DNA of 61,598 nucleotides. It comes from DAIRDK01 sp035403225. Its GTDB lineage: Bacteria > Bacteroidota > Bacteroidia > Bacteroidales > FEN-979. The translations under genes and the position numbers were made by a program. Position 1 is the stretch's first letter. The number at the start of each line of letters is the position of its first letter. The stretch lies in contig DAONET010000014.1 of the NCBI GenBank assembly GCA_035403225.1, positions 1-61,598 of the forward strand. Direction: 5' to 3'. This document shows, one piece after another, positions 26,357 through 34,367 of the stretch. The notes under the pieces are model-generated. The model did no database searches. It was not told the origin of the DNA and was given only the letters and a program-made list of their open reading frames with translations.

Positions 26357-27346
26357 TTAAAAGTTTTTCTGTGCCAGTTCGATGGTAACGAAATCGTCAT
26401 AATCGTTGAGCAGGGTAGACTGATAACGGATCAATCCGTAAACATTATCGATGTACAGGACCCCTTTATCAATGCGGTAGGTGCTATCGGTATGCAGGTA
26501 CTGATCAAGCCGGTATTTGGTACAGAGGAATCCTCCGGCGGCGACGTAAACGGAATCGGAGCCCAGGCGAGTAACGATATTTGTATCGTTCCCATAGTAG
26601 TAATAGTAAGGAACGTTGATGTCCTGATCGAAGTGGAAGGCGTACTGGACTTTATTGCCGTTTGTATTGTCCAGCACTTGGAAGTGGGTAGGGGTGACGT
26701 CCCACCGGAACAGGTGAGAGGACCAGTTTATGTTGCAGGAATTACTGGTAAGGCCGGAGTACACAGTTCCGGTGTTTTTATTGATCAGGGTGTTGATCTG
26801 GCAACTGTCGTTATTAACGATCTGAACGTTGTACGTCCAGGCATGTCCCAGTCCGGCGAAGCAGAAATACTTCGAACTATCGGGATCAGGTTGTTGCAGG
26901 ACGAAGTCACCTTCATAGTTGATCCATTCTTCTCCAACCTCACCGCATTCTTTACCTGAGATGATCACGTGCATTTCCATTTCGGAGGTTATCTCAGCCA
27001 TGCCTGACAGGTTCCAGTTTGCGCAGAAGGGGTTTGTGGTGTCGTTATTGAGGACCTGGAAGTAGAAGACACCGCTTCTGAGTTGGATTTCAGTGAGGGC
27101 ATATTGTTTTTCGAGAGAGAGGATGCCTCCCATTTTTTCGCCGTCGGGTTCAAGGAAGAACAGGATTGTTCCTGAATGGGAGATCAGTTGATTATTTTTA
27201 AAGGCAGTCAGTGTTCCGCTCCAGGTACCGGTGAAGTCATTGAAAGTTACTTTCGAAGGATAATAGGATTCTTCTTTTTTGCACCCCGGGGAGATCAGGA
27301 TGATCAATCCCGCAAATAGCGGAAGCAGCTTGGAAAAGATCTTCAT
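26357..27346 (-). CDS. Lipoprotein of unknown function
   Basis: 329 residues with a lipoprotein signal peptide ending LISPGCKKEE (Cys22). The mature region is rich in beta-prone, Asn- and Tyr-containing stretches (FTGTWSGTLTAFKNNQL; YYYYYGNDTNIV), consistent with a surface or periplasmic beta protein. The FTGTWSGT opening resembles the lipocalin-like start of many Bacteroidota lipoproteins. It lies 24 bases upstream of the Cys/His-rich gene, so it may head the metal-efflux operon, but nothing in it shows metal binding. Confidence 0.7.
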   Translation of the reverse strand: MKIFSKLLPLFAGLIILISPGCKKEESYYPSKVTFNDFTGTWSGTLTAFKNNQLISHSGTILFFLEPDGEKMGGILSLEKQYALTEIQLRSGVFYFQVLNNDTTNPFCANWNLSGMAEITSEMEMHVIISGKECGEVGEEWINYEGDFVLQQPDPDSSKYFCFAGLGHAWTYNVQIVNNDSCQINTLINKNTGTVYSGLTSNSCNINWSSHLFRWDVTPTHFQVLDNTNGNKVQYAFHFDQDINVPYYYYYGNDTNIVTRLGSDSVYVAAGGFLCTKYRLDQYLHTDSTYRIDKGVLYIDNVYGLIRYQSTLLNDYDDFVTIELAQKNF

Positions 27347-27434
27347 ATGTGATCGGTTAAAAGTCTTTTAGAACGGTAAAGGTAGTAAAATGTTTTGAAA
27401 TGGATGAATGGTTGATTAATAGTTTTATAGAACC

Positions 27435-27479
27435 TTATAGAACCCTGACAGGGTCCTTCACCCTGTCAGGGTTCTATAA
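27435..27479. repeat. Perfect 19-base inverted repeat with 7-base loop
   Basis: Left arm TTATAGAACCCTGACAGGG (27435-27453) and right arm CCCTGTCAGGGTTCTATAA (27461-27479) are exact reverse complements around TCCTTCA. The left arm is preceded by a partial direct copy of TTATAGAACC. It can form a strong hairpin in RNA from either strand. Confidence 0.85.
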
Positions 27480-27545
27480 ATTTATTTGGCTGCTATTCAG
27501 TATGATAGATTTAATTTTCTGGTGGTTTCCAAGAATCGGAATACC

Positions 27546-27557
27546 CCCTGACAGGGT
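27546..27557. repeat. Single CCCTGACAGGGT unit
   Basis: One copy of the 11-base odd palindrome CCCTGACAGGG plus T, between the inverted repeat and the tandem pair. Confidence 0.7.
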
Positions 27558-27617
27558 AGGTCCCAAAATCAGAAGTATTTTTATAATAAAAAGAAATACA
27601 AGATGTTGCGTTTTTCG

Positions 27618-27648
27618 ACCCTGACAGGGTCCCATACCCTGACAGGGT
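27618..27648. repeat. Tandem pair of ACCCTGACAGGGT units, 18-base period
   Basis: ACCCTGACAGGGT occurs at 27618-27630 and again at 27636-27648, separated by CCCAT. Both copies are in the same orientation. Confidence 0.8.
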
Positions 27649-27691
27649 TAAAGAAAATTTTTTTTCTCCCCCTCAATTTTCAATATTTTTT

Positions 27692-27699
27692 TATCTTTG
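27692..27699 (+). promoter_or_regulatory. -7 element TATCTTTG for the prolyl oligopeptidase gene
   Basis: Exact TAnnTTTG match, 25 bases before the ATG at 27725. Confidence 0.55.
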
Positions 27700-27724
27700 T
27701 TTACAACCTATCACCCCCTCAAAT

Positions 27725-29836
27725 ATGAAAAAAATTTCCTTCTTAACCGCATTAAGCTTGCTTCTATTGATGAGCGCTTGTAAACAAAACATCAAGTATC
27801 CACTCGCACATAAGGTGGATACCGTGACCGACTACTTCGGAACAAAAATCGCCGACCCATACCGCTGGCTCGAAAACGATACCTCCGCGGAAACCGCTGA
27901 ATGGGTTAAACAGGAAAATGAAATTACTAATGAGTACCTGTCTAAGATCCCCTTCCGCGAAAAACTGAAAGAACGCCTTACCAAAATCTGGGATTATCCG
28001 AAAGTAGGCGTACCTTACAAAGAAGGCCCGTGGTATTTCTTTAGTAAAAACAACGGACTACAGAACCAGTTTGTCTTGTATGTCCAGAAAGGTCTCGATG
28101 GAACCCCCCGCGTACTGCTCGATCCTAATACTTTTTCAAAAGACGGTACCATAGCACTGGCAGGCACCTCTGTCTCACACGATGGTAAATACATGGCTTA
28201 CAGCCTCGCTACAAGCGGCTCCGACTGGAACGAAATCCTCATCATGGAAGTAGAAACAGGGAAAAAGTTGACAGATACCTTGAAATGGGTGAAGTTCTCC
28301 GGCATGTCATGGCAGGGCGATGGGTTCTATTACAGCCGTTACGACGAACCAGGTAAAGGTGGCGAACTCTCCGGTACCAACGAAAACCATAAGGTATTCT
28401 TTCACAAAGTTGGTACCCCACAATCCGAAGATAAACTGGTTTACGCTAATCCCCAATTCCCGCTCCGTAATTATAACGCCGGAACCACTGATGATGAACG
28501 ATTCCTCCTTCTGTATGAATCGGAATCAACCAGCGGCAATGCTCTCTATTATAAGGATCTGTCGAAAAATGATAAGTCTTTCAAAAAGATCGCGGATGGT
28601 TTTGAATATGATTACAGTGTCGTTGATAACATCGGCGATAAGCTCCTGATAATCACCAACTATAAAGCACCCAAAAAGAAACTTGTCCTGGTCGATCCCG
28701 CTAATCCCGATCCAAAGAAGTGGAAAGAACTGATCCCCGAAGCTACCAACGTGCTTGAATGGGCTATCCCGGCTGGCGATAAAATGGTTGCGGAATATCA
28801 GCAGCGGGCCCATTCGGTTGCCTTCGTGTACGACCTCAACGGGAAGTTCCAGTATGAAATCAAATTGCCCGGACTGGGAAGCCTGGCTGGCTTCAGCGGA
28901 AAGAAAGGAGAGAATGTGGCTTTCTATGGCTATACTTCGTTCAACTTCCCTACAACAGTCTATAAATACGATATGGCGAAAAACGAATCGTCGGTGTACA
29001 GCAAACCACCCATCGATTTCGATCCCGATAAATATGAGGTCAAACAGGTGGAATATGCCAGCAAAGACATGACCGCCATTACCATGTTCATCGTTCACAA
29101 AAAAGGACTGCAACTCAACGGACAGAACCCGACCATGCTTTATGGATACGGTGGCTTCAATATCAGCATGACTCCCGGATTCTCCATCAGCCGGCTGCTC
29201 TTCCTCGAGAGTGGCGGCGTATTCGCTATCCCTAATATCCGCGGAGGAGGAGAATACGGAGAAGAATGGCATAAGGCCGGTACAAAACAATATAAGCAAA
29301 ACGTATTCGATGACTTTATCGCCGCCGCCGAATACCTGATCGCCGAAAAATATACCTCCCCAGAAAAACTGGCTATCATGGGCGGTTCCAACGGTGGCTT
29401 GCTCGTCGGCGCTTGCATGACACAACGGCCCGATCTCTTTAAGGTCGCTATCCCACAAGTCGGAGTTCTCGATATGCTGCGCTACCATAAATTTACCATC
29501 GGCCATGCTTGGGCCAGCGATTATGGTACCAGCGACACAAAAGAGGGATTTGACTACCTGATTAAATATTCACCGCTGCATAATATCAAAGACAGCGTGA
29601 GCTATCCCGCTACCCTCGCTTTCACAGCCGACCACGACGACCGCGTCGTGCCTGCACATACGTTCAAATTCATGGCTACTCTTCAGGAGAAAAACATGGG
29701 TGAAAATCCTATCCTCGTCCGTATTGAAACCAAAGCAGGACACGGAGCAGGGAAACCCACCGCTAAAACCATCGAGGAGGTGAGCGACCTCTGGTCGTTT
29801 GTCTTTTATAACCTGAAGATGAAACCGAAGTTCTGA
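27725..29836 (+). CDS. Prolyl oligopeptidase (S9A), exported lipoprotein
   Basis: 703 residues with a lipoprotein signal (LLLMSACKQ, Cys19). The N-terminal motif DPYRWLENDTSAETAEWVKQEN and a seven-bladed propeller (about 80-430) precede the alpha/beta-hydrolase domain. The catalytic triad is visible: Ser555 in GGSNGG, Asp638 in ADHDDRV with the substrate Arg640, and His673 in AGHGAGK. It cleaves short peptides after proline, presumably in the periplasm or at the cell surface. It is a single-gene unit just downstream of the repeat block. Confidence 0.95.
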   Translation: MKKISFLTALSLLLLMSACKQNIKYPLAHKVDTVTDYFGTKIADPYRWLENDTSAETAEWVKQENEITNEYLSKIPFREKLKERLTKIWDYPKVGVPYKEGPWYFFSKNNGLQNQFVLYVQKGLDGTPRVLLDPNTFSKDGTIALAGTSVSHDGKYMAYSLATSGSDWNEILIMEVETGKKLTDTLKWVKFSGMSWQGDGFYYSRYDEPGKGGELSGTNENHKVFFHKVGTPQSEDKLVYANPQFPLRNYNAGTTDDERFLLLYESESTSGNALYYKDLSKNDKSFKKIADGFEYDYSVVDNIGDKLLIITNYKAPKKKLVLVDPANPDPKKWKELIPEATNVLEWAIPAGDKMVAEYQQRAHSVAFVYDLNGKFQYEIKLPGLGSLAGFSGKKGENVAFYGYTSFNFPTTVYKYDMAKNESSVYSKPPIDFDPDKYEVKQVEYASKDMTAITMFIVHKKGLQLNGQNPTMLYGYGGFNISMTPGFSISRLLFLESGGVFAIPNIRGGGEYGEEWHKAGTKQYKQNVFDDFIAAAEYLIAEKYTSPEKLAIMGGSNGGLLVGACMTQRPDLFKVAIPQVGVLDMLRYHKFTIGHAWASDYGTSDTKEGFDYLIKYSPLHNIKDSVSYPATLAFTADHDDRVVPAHTFKFMATLQEKNMGENPILVRIETKAGHGAGKPTAKTIEEVSDLWSFVFYNLKMKPKF

Positions 29837-29972
29837 AAGAAAATTTTTCTGCCTCGGAAATCCGCGCTGTGCCTGTGAATCCGGCATAAGAGGATATCTT
29901 TTTGCTAAAAAAAATTACGGATGCTGCATTACCTTTTACCGGTGAACCGGATTAAGGGGTGATATAAGAACT

Positions 29973-30575
29973 ATGATCTGCTTGTCTGACAAAACCATTC
30001 TACAGGAGCTGAAACTGAAGAAAGAATCAGCGATTCACTTCATGTACAGAGAATATTTCTCCAGCATCGTCTCAATGGTCAGGCAAAATAACGGGGTTTA
30101 TGAAGATGCGGAGGATTTGTTCCAGGACGGTCTGATGGTCCTCTTTGATAAAATCTCCAAAGGACCGCTGAATCTCAACTGCAGCCTCAAGACCTACTTT
30201 TATTCCATCTGCAGGAATATCTGGTTGAGACGACTGGAACGGACAAGAAAAATGGTTTATTGCGAAGAGGTGGAAGTGAATGAACGGACACTGGCCTACA
30301 GCATGAGAGAAGAGGAGTTGAAAGAGGATTACCTGGAACGGCTCCGCTTCCTTCAGGATCATTTCCTCCGCCTCCCCAAAGACTGCCAGACCTTGTTACG
30401 TATGTTCTTTGATAAAGTACCGTTGAAGGAGATTGCCCTGAAGATGGGCGTGAGCGGCGTCAAGTATATTAAAACCCGGAAATATGCATGCAAAAATATG
30501 TTGAGGAAAAAAATCATGAACGATCCCGCATGCCAGTGTTATATTTTTCAAAATGGAGAGACAGAAGATCAATGA
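29973..30575 (+). CDS. Sigma-70 family (ECF-like) RNA polymerase sigma factor
   Basis: 200 residues. Region 2 is seen in VYEDAEDLFQDGLMVLFDKI (about 46-65) and LKTYFYSICRNIWLRRL, and region 4 in LPKDCQTLLRMFFDKVPLKEIALKMGVS near 134-161, followed by KTRKYACKNML. It directs RNA polymerase to specific promoters. Its stop lies 23 bases inside the next gene, a one-pass membrane protein, and an exported CHAT protease follows, so the three appear to be translationally coupled. The membrane protein is the obvious candidate regulator. Confidence 0.9.
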   Translation: MICLSDKTILQELKLKKESAIHFMYREYFSSIVSMVRQNNGVYEDAEDLFQDGLMVLFDKISKGPLNLNCSLKTYFYSICRNIWLRRLERTRKMVYCEEVEVNERTLAYSMREEELKEDYLERLRFLQDHFLRLPKDCQTLLRMFFDKVPLKEIALKMGVSGVKYIKTRKYACKNMLRKKIMNDPACQCYIFQNGETEDQ

Positions 30576-31317
30576 ATGGATCGACCGATTTAATGAGGGT
30601 AGTCTGAAAGGGGAAGATTTAGCCACCTTTATTCAGATGCTTCATGATGACCCCGAACTCAGGAAGGAGGTTAGGGTTGATCGAGAGATCAACAGAATGC
30701 TTGAGGAACGGGAACTGCTGGAATTCCGGGAGGCTCTTCTGAAGGCCGGCAAGAGATCTTCCCCCGGGAAGTGGAGATGGTTCCTCCTGGCAGCCACGGT
30801 GGTAGTCCTCCTCTCTGCCGGCGGGTATTATTTGTTCCGGATCCTGCCAACCCCGGATATTCCCGAAAAAAGCCGGCTGGCTGAGCATCCAACCAAGACT
30901 CCCGGAGAAGTGGCTTTGAAAGAACTACCCATCAAAACAAGTAAGGAGACAGAAAAAAATCAGGATGTGACCCCTCGCCGGAAAAAAGTACTTCTCGCGG
31001 AATCGTTCACCCCTTGCCCTTCCCTGGAACACCTCGTGGGTGAGACTACCCGGGCGGAAGGGATTATTCTGCTGGAACCATTATCTGAAATCACCGTTCG
31101 CCGTGGTGATACAGTACAGTTCAGCTGGAGAATGACAGGCAAAGATTCCCTGAAAATAATTTTTTACGATAATCATGAACAAAAGATTCTGATAGCTGTA
31201 CCGGATACCCCTGACAGATATTCTTTCCCGACAGGATCTTATCAACGCGGACTGTATTACTGGAAATTACTAAAAGATGACCAATTGGTTACGGCTGGGA
31301 AAATCAGGTGTGAGTAG
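30553..31317 (+). CDS. One-pass membrane protein, candidate anti-sigma factor
   Basis: 254 residues. An acidic, helical cytoplasmic part (1-75; INEWIDRFNEGSLKGEDLATF, DDPELRKEV) is followed by a single membrane segment at about 76-97 and an extracytoplasmic part of about 155 residues. The latter has a basic linker and a beta-like C-terminal domain (SEITVRRGDTVQFSWRM, YQRGLYYWKLLKDDQLVTAGKI). The N-terminal pattern (GEL/GSL, then DDPEL) resembles the start of Bacteroidota membrane anti-sigma-like proteins, but there is no zinc finger. Gene order and topology suggest an anti-sigma factor; this is inference. Confidence 0.7.
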   Translation: MERQKINEWIDRFNEGSLKGEDLATFIQMLHDDPELRKEVRVDREINRMLEERELLEFREALLKAGKRSSPGKWRWFLLAATVVVLLSAGGYYLFRILPTPDIPEKSRLAEHPTKTPGEVALKELPIKTSKETEKNQDVTPRRKKVLLAESFTPCPSLEHLVGETTRAEGIILLEPLSEITVRRGDTVQFSWRMTGKDSLKIIFYDNHEQKILIAVPDTPDRYSFPTGSYQRGLYYWKLLKDDQLVTAGKIRCE

Positions 31318-31336
31318 GCAGACTGCTTCAACGGAA

Positions 31337-33937
31337 ATGACGGGCAAACGGAAACTGCTTTTCAGGTTGCCCTGTCTCCTTATTTTCTTCACGACGGTAA
31401 TGACGACTGTTGGCCAGCAAATTCCTTGCCACAGGGAATATGCCATGAAAGTGGCGTTGTTATCGGGAATGGCCGGTAAGGCTGATCCCGATTTCGTCTC
31501 CAAGGCATTGGATTTCCTTGAACAGGAGATACAAGAGAAATGTCCCGGTGATTCAGCCAATCTTGCCGACATTGAATACCTCAAAGGAAACCTCGATCTG
31601 GTCACCTATGATATGGCCGGGGCACGCAGTCATTTCCGTGTTGCTCGTGATCTGGCCATCACGATGACTCAGCTTTCCAGAATCGATCAGAATACAGGCT
31701 CAGCCTGGTTCCTTGACTCGGAATATGACAAGGCGAAAAGGTATTTTTTACATGCTCTTGCCGAACAGGAGTCTCTGGATGCCTTTATGCCGGCTCGTTT
31801 CCTCGACCTGTATGATAATCTTGGTTCGACATGCTTTGAGCAGGGAGACATGCAGGGAGCCTGGAAATGGTGGAATTTGTCGGAACAAACAGTGTTGAAA
31901 TATTTCCCTTCGGATTCCATGAAGGTTTCGGAAGCGCTTAACAATGCGGCTTTGGTGTCTTTTGGATTAAAAGATTGGCAGAGGGCGGTGAACGATTTTC
32001 GAGGGGCCCTTCTCCTCAATCCATCACAAGGGAAAGAGAGCGCCAGAAGGGAGGTGTCGATCCGGAAAAACCTGGCCATCGCCCTGATGAAGAATGGACA
32101 GACACACGAGGCGGAACGGGTACTGGATTCGCTGCTCAGTGCGAATAACCTGCCATTCCTGGACAGGCCGGTGTTCCGGTCGGAGATCTATCGTCTCAAA
32201 GCATGGATCCGGTATGCAGATGGAGAAACAACACAATCGGATTCGCTATTGAATATTGGTCGGGAAATGATCAGGGAACTCCCCGCTGAATCTGTCCCGG
32301 GATCGGCTGCCCTGACAAACTTCCGGATCCTGAGAGATCGGGCTTGTATGCATTACCTGCAGACTGAAAGGGACCACCAGACTCCCTCCGGGACCATCTC
32401 CGATGACAGCCTTTTCGGAATGCTTGGGAAGGCTTTCGACGCGGTGAATGTCTTCAGAAACGAAATCACCGGTATCCCTGAATACATTCTGATTCATGAT
32501 TCAGCAGAAATCCTCCTGAGTCGTATCCTGGATGTAGGTTTTACCTTGTCCTCCACGCGACCGGAGATCCTTCCTGTTCTTCTGTCAATAGCCGGGAATT
32601 ATCATCAACGGAGCAGGCGGGCTGATGCCCTGATGAAGCATCGTGACGGATATCCGGCTGGGGATCCGCTGATCGCGAGATGGTTGCAGGTCAACCGGAA
32701 GATCTACCTTGAAGAGAAACTTGCACTTCAGCTGGCTTCAACAGACCAATGGCAGGATCCTGTCCGGGAACAACGAATGTTCCTCCTGAAAAATGAGTAT
32801 GACTCGCTGGCGGCCATCATCCATGACCACTATCCTACCGACCCGGGCATGACCACACAGGGCTCTCCGGGAGAACGGCTGTCATCGCATGAGGCCATCC
32901 TTGATTATATCGTTGCAAATCGATGGATCTATCTTTTTATTATTCGGAACGATACCATCGTTATGGTACGGTCTGAACGCGACCCGCGCTTGCGGGAGCT
33001 GGTAAAAGAGCTGAAAGTCGCACTGCAGACGGACGATGAATCATCCTTCGAACCATTATCTCATGCTGTATCCGGGACATTGGTGCACCCTGCGCTGACC
33101 TGGCTGAAAGGCATAACCCGCTTATACATTATCCCGGGCAGGCAATTGTCAGGTCTCCCGTTTGAATGCCTGAGGGAGAAACCTGAAAACGGGCGCCTGC
33201 CACGTTTTCTGGCCGAACGTTTTACCCTGTCTTATCATTTGTCGCTGGATGAGATTACTCCGGATGGACGCTGGGATCAGCAGGATGAAAAGGACAATAC
33301 AGATCATGCCTGTGATTTTCTGGCTTTCTCACCTGCGTTTGGCGAACAACAGCACCTGGCGGAACTCGGGAATGCAGAGCCGGAAGCCCGTGAGATCAGC
33401 GAAATGTTCCGGGCCTCAGGTTGTATGGCGGAAGTTTTTGCCGGTGAGGAAGCCGACGAAGCGACTTTCCTGGATAAACTTTCGGTTGGGAACATCATTC
33501 ACATCGCCACGCATTCCAAACTGGACCCGGATCATCCCCGGCAGTCGGGGTTGCATTTCTGGAAGCAGTCACCCGTTGGTTCCGGCGATGAGTTGCTGGA
33601 TGGGATCCTGGAAGTGGGGGAGGTGAATGGCCTCCGGCTGTCGTGCGAATTGCTAACCCTGAGCTCCTGTCCGCTGGGACGTTTTGACGTGAAAGAAGCC
33701 AGACCTTACCACGATATGCGCAGTACCTTCCTGGATGCAGGGGCTCAACGTGTGCTGTACAGCCTGTGGAACATCTCCGACAAGTATACACGACGATTCA
33801 TGAAAGACTTCTACCGGTCGTACCTGGGAGGAAATACCTTCCCGGAATCTCTGCGTAGCGCCCGTCTCCGCATGTTGAACGACCCGGCTACCGCATCGCC
33901 GTATTTCTGGGCTGCGTTTGTGCTGATGACAAAATAA
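31337..33937 (+). CDS. Exported TPR-CHAT protease
   Basis: 866 residues from the ATG at 31337, chosen because it begins a signal peptide (MTGKRKLLFRLPCLLIFFTTVMTTVGQ); an in-frame start at 31277 would overlap the previous gene. TPR-like helical repeats span about residues 45-300, with more helical sequence to about 530. The C-terminal CHAT domain (about 560-866) has both caspase-type catalytic residues: His726 in HIATHS and Cys778 in LSSCPLG. AGAQRVLYSLWNISDKYTRRFMKDFY is also typical. CHAT proteases are caspase relatives that cleave partner proteins. The export signal places this one in the periplasm beside the membrane protein's outer domain. Confidence 0.88.
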   Translation: MTGKRKLLFRLPCLLIFFTTVMTTVGQQIPCHREYAMKVALLSGMAGKADPDFVSKALDFLEQEIQEKCPGDSANLADIEYLKGNLDLVTYDMAGARSHFRVARDLAITMTQLSRIDQNTGSAWFLDSEYDKAKRYFLHALAEQESLDAFMPARFLDLYDNLGSTCFEQGDMQGAWKWWNLSEQTVLKYFPSDSMKVSEALNNAALVSFGLKDWQRAVNDFRGALLLNPSQGKESARREVSIRKNLAIALMKNGQTHEAERVLDSLLSANNLPFLDRPVFRSEIYRLKAWIRYADGETTQSDSLLNIGREMIRELPAESVPGSAALTNFRILRDRACMHYLQTERDHQTPSGTISDDSLFGMLGKAFDAVNVFRNEITGIPEYILIHDSAEILLSRILDVGFTLSSTRPEILPVLLSIAGNYHQRSRRADALMKHRDGYPAGDPLIARWLQVNRKIYLEEKLALQLASTDQWQDPVREQRMFLLKNEYDSLAAIIHDHYPTDPGMTTQGSPGERLSSHEAILDYIVANRWIYLFIIRNDTIVMVRSERDPRLRELVKELKVALQTDDESSFEPLSHAVSGTLVHPALTWLKGITRLYIIPGRQLSGLPFECLREKPENGRLPRFLAERFTLSYHLSLDEITPDGRWDQQDEKDNTDHACDFLAFSPAFGEQQHLAELGNAEPEAREISEMFRASGCMAEVFAGEEADEATFLDKLSVGNIIHIATHSKLDPDHPRQSGLHFWKQSPVGSGDELLDGILEVGEVNGLRLSCELLTLSSCPLGRFDVKEARPYHDMRSTFLDAGAQRVLYSLWNISDKYTRRFMKDFYRSYLGGNTFPESLRSARLRMLNDPATASPYFWAAFVLMTK

Positions 33938-33953
33938 TTCCCGGGATCGGGAA
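33938..33953. terminator. Weak hairpin between convergent CHAT and ridA genes
   Basis: A 6-base stem TTCCCG / CGGGAA with a GGAT loop begins directly after the CHAT gene stop. It is followed on the plus strand by a loosely T-rich stretch (CCTTTCTCACTTGTTTT). It could serve as a bidirectional terminator for the convergent genes, but the T tract is poor. Confidence 0.3.
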
Positions 33954-33968
33954 CCTTTCTCACTTGTT

Positions 33969-34346
33969 TTATCTGGCTGCGACCGTCTCGATCTCCACGA
34001 GCACACCCATCGGGAGTTTTACAACGCCGAAAGCGGCGCGAGCCGGTGGATTCTCGGTGAAATATTTCCCGTACACTTCATTCATGGCCGCGAAGTTGTC
34101 CATGTCACTCAATAAACAGGTCGATTTCACAATATCACGATAATCATAGCCTGCAGCTTTCAGGATCTCACCGATATTTTTCATGACCTGTTCGGTTTGC
34201 TCCCTGATGCCGCCTTCAACCACTTTCCCTACTGCCGGATCAATGGGAATTTGTCCGGAAATATAAAGGAATCCGTTTATTTCAATCGCCTGGCTGTAAG
34301 GCCCTATTGCCTTAGGCGCTTTCTCGGTATGTATCGTTTTTTTCAT
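33969..34346 (-). CDS. ridA: RidA-family enamine/imine deaminase (cytosolic)
   Basis: 125 residues of the YjgF/YER057c/UK114 family: KAPKAIGPYSQAIEINGFLYISGQIP at the start and the catalytic Arg in NPPARAAFGVVKLP near residue 104, with VEIETVA at the end. It hydrolyses reactive enamine/imine intermediates released by PLP enzymes. No signal peptide is present, unlike the second RidA at 52839. It is 21 bases downstream of lptD on the same strand. Confidence 0.95.
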   Translation of the reverse strand: MKKTIHTEKAPKAIGPYSQAIEINGFLYISGQIPIDPAVGKVVEGGIREQTEQVMKNIGEILKAAGYDYRDIVKSTCLLSDMDNFAAMNEVYGKYFTENPPARAAFGVVKLPMGVLVEIETVAAR

Positions 34347-34367
34347 GTTGAATGTTATTGCTGATTA

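Larger units (their letters stand above)
27347..27724. other. Gene-free intergenic block with CCCTG(A/T)CAGGG palindromes
   Basis: 378 bases without a convincing gene. It is A/T-rich and holds five copies of the 11-base odd palindrome CCCTG(A/T)CAGGG, at 27443, 27461, 27546, 27619 and 27637, and a promoter element close to the prolyl oligopeptidase gene. Open frames across it are short, low-complexity and overlap the repeats, so I do not call them genes. Confidence 0.75.

Noticed and set aside
27435..27648. CRISPR array
   Set aside because: The units are 11-19 bases, occur in both orientations, have spacers from 5 to about 75 bases, and no cas gene is near.
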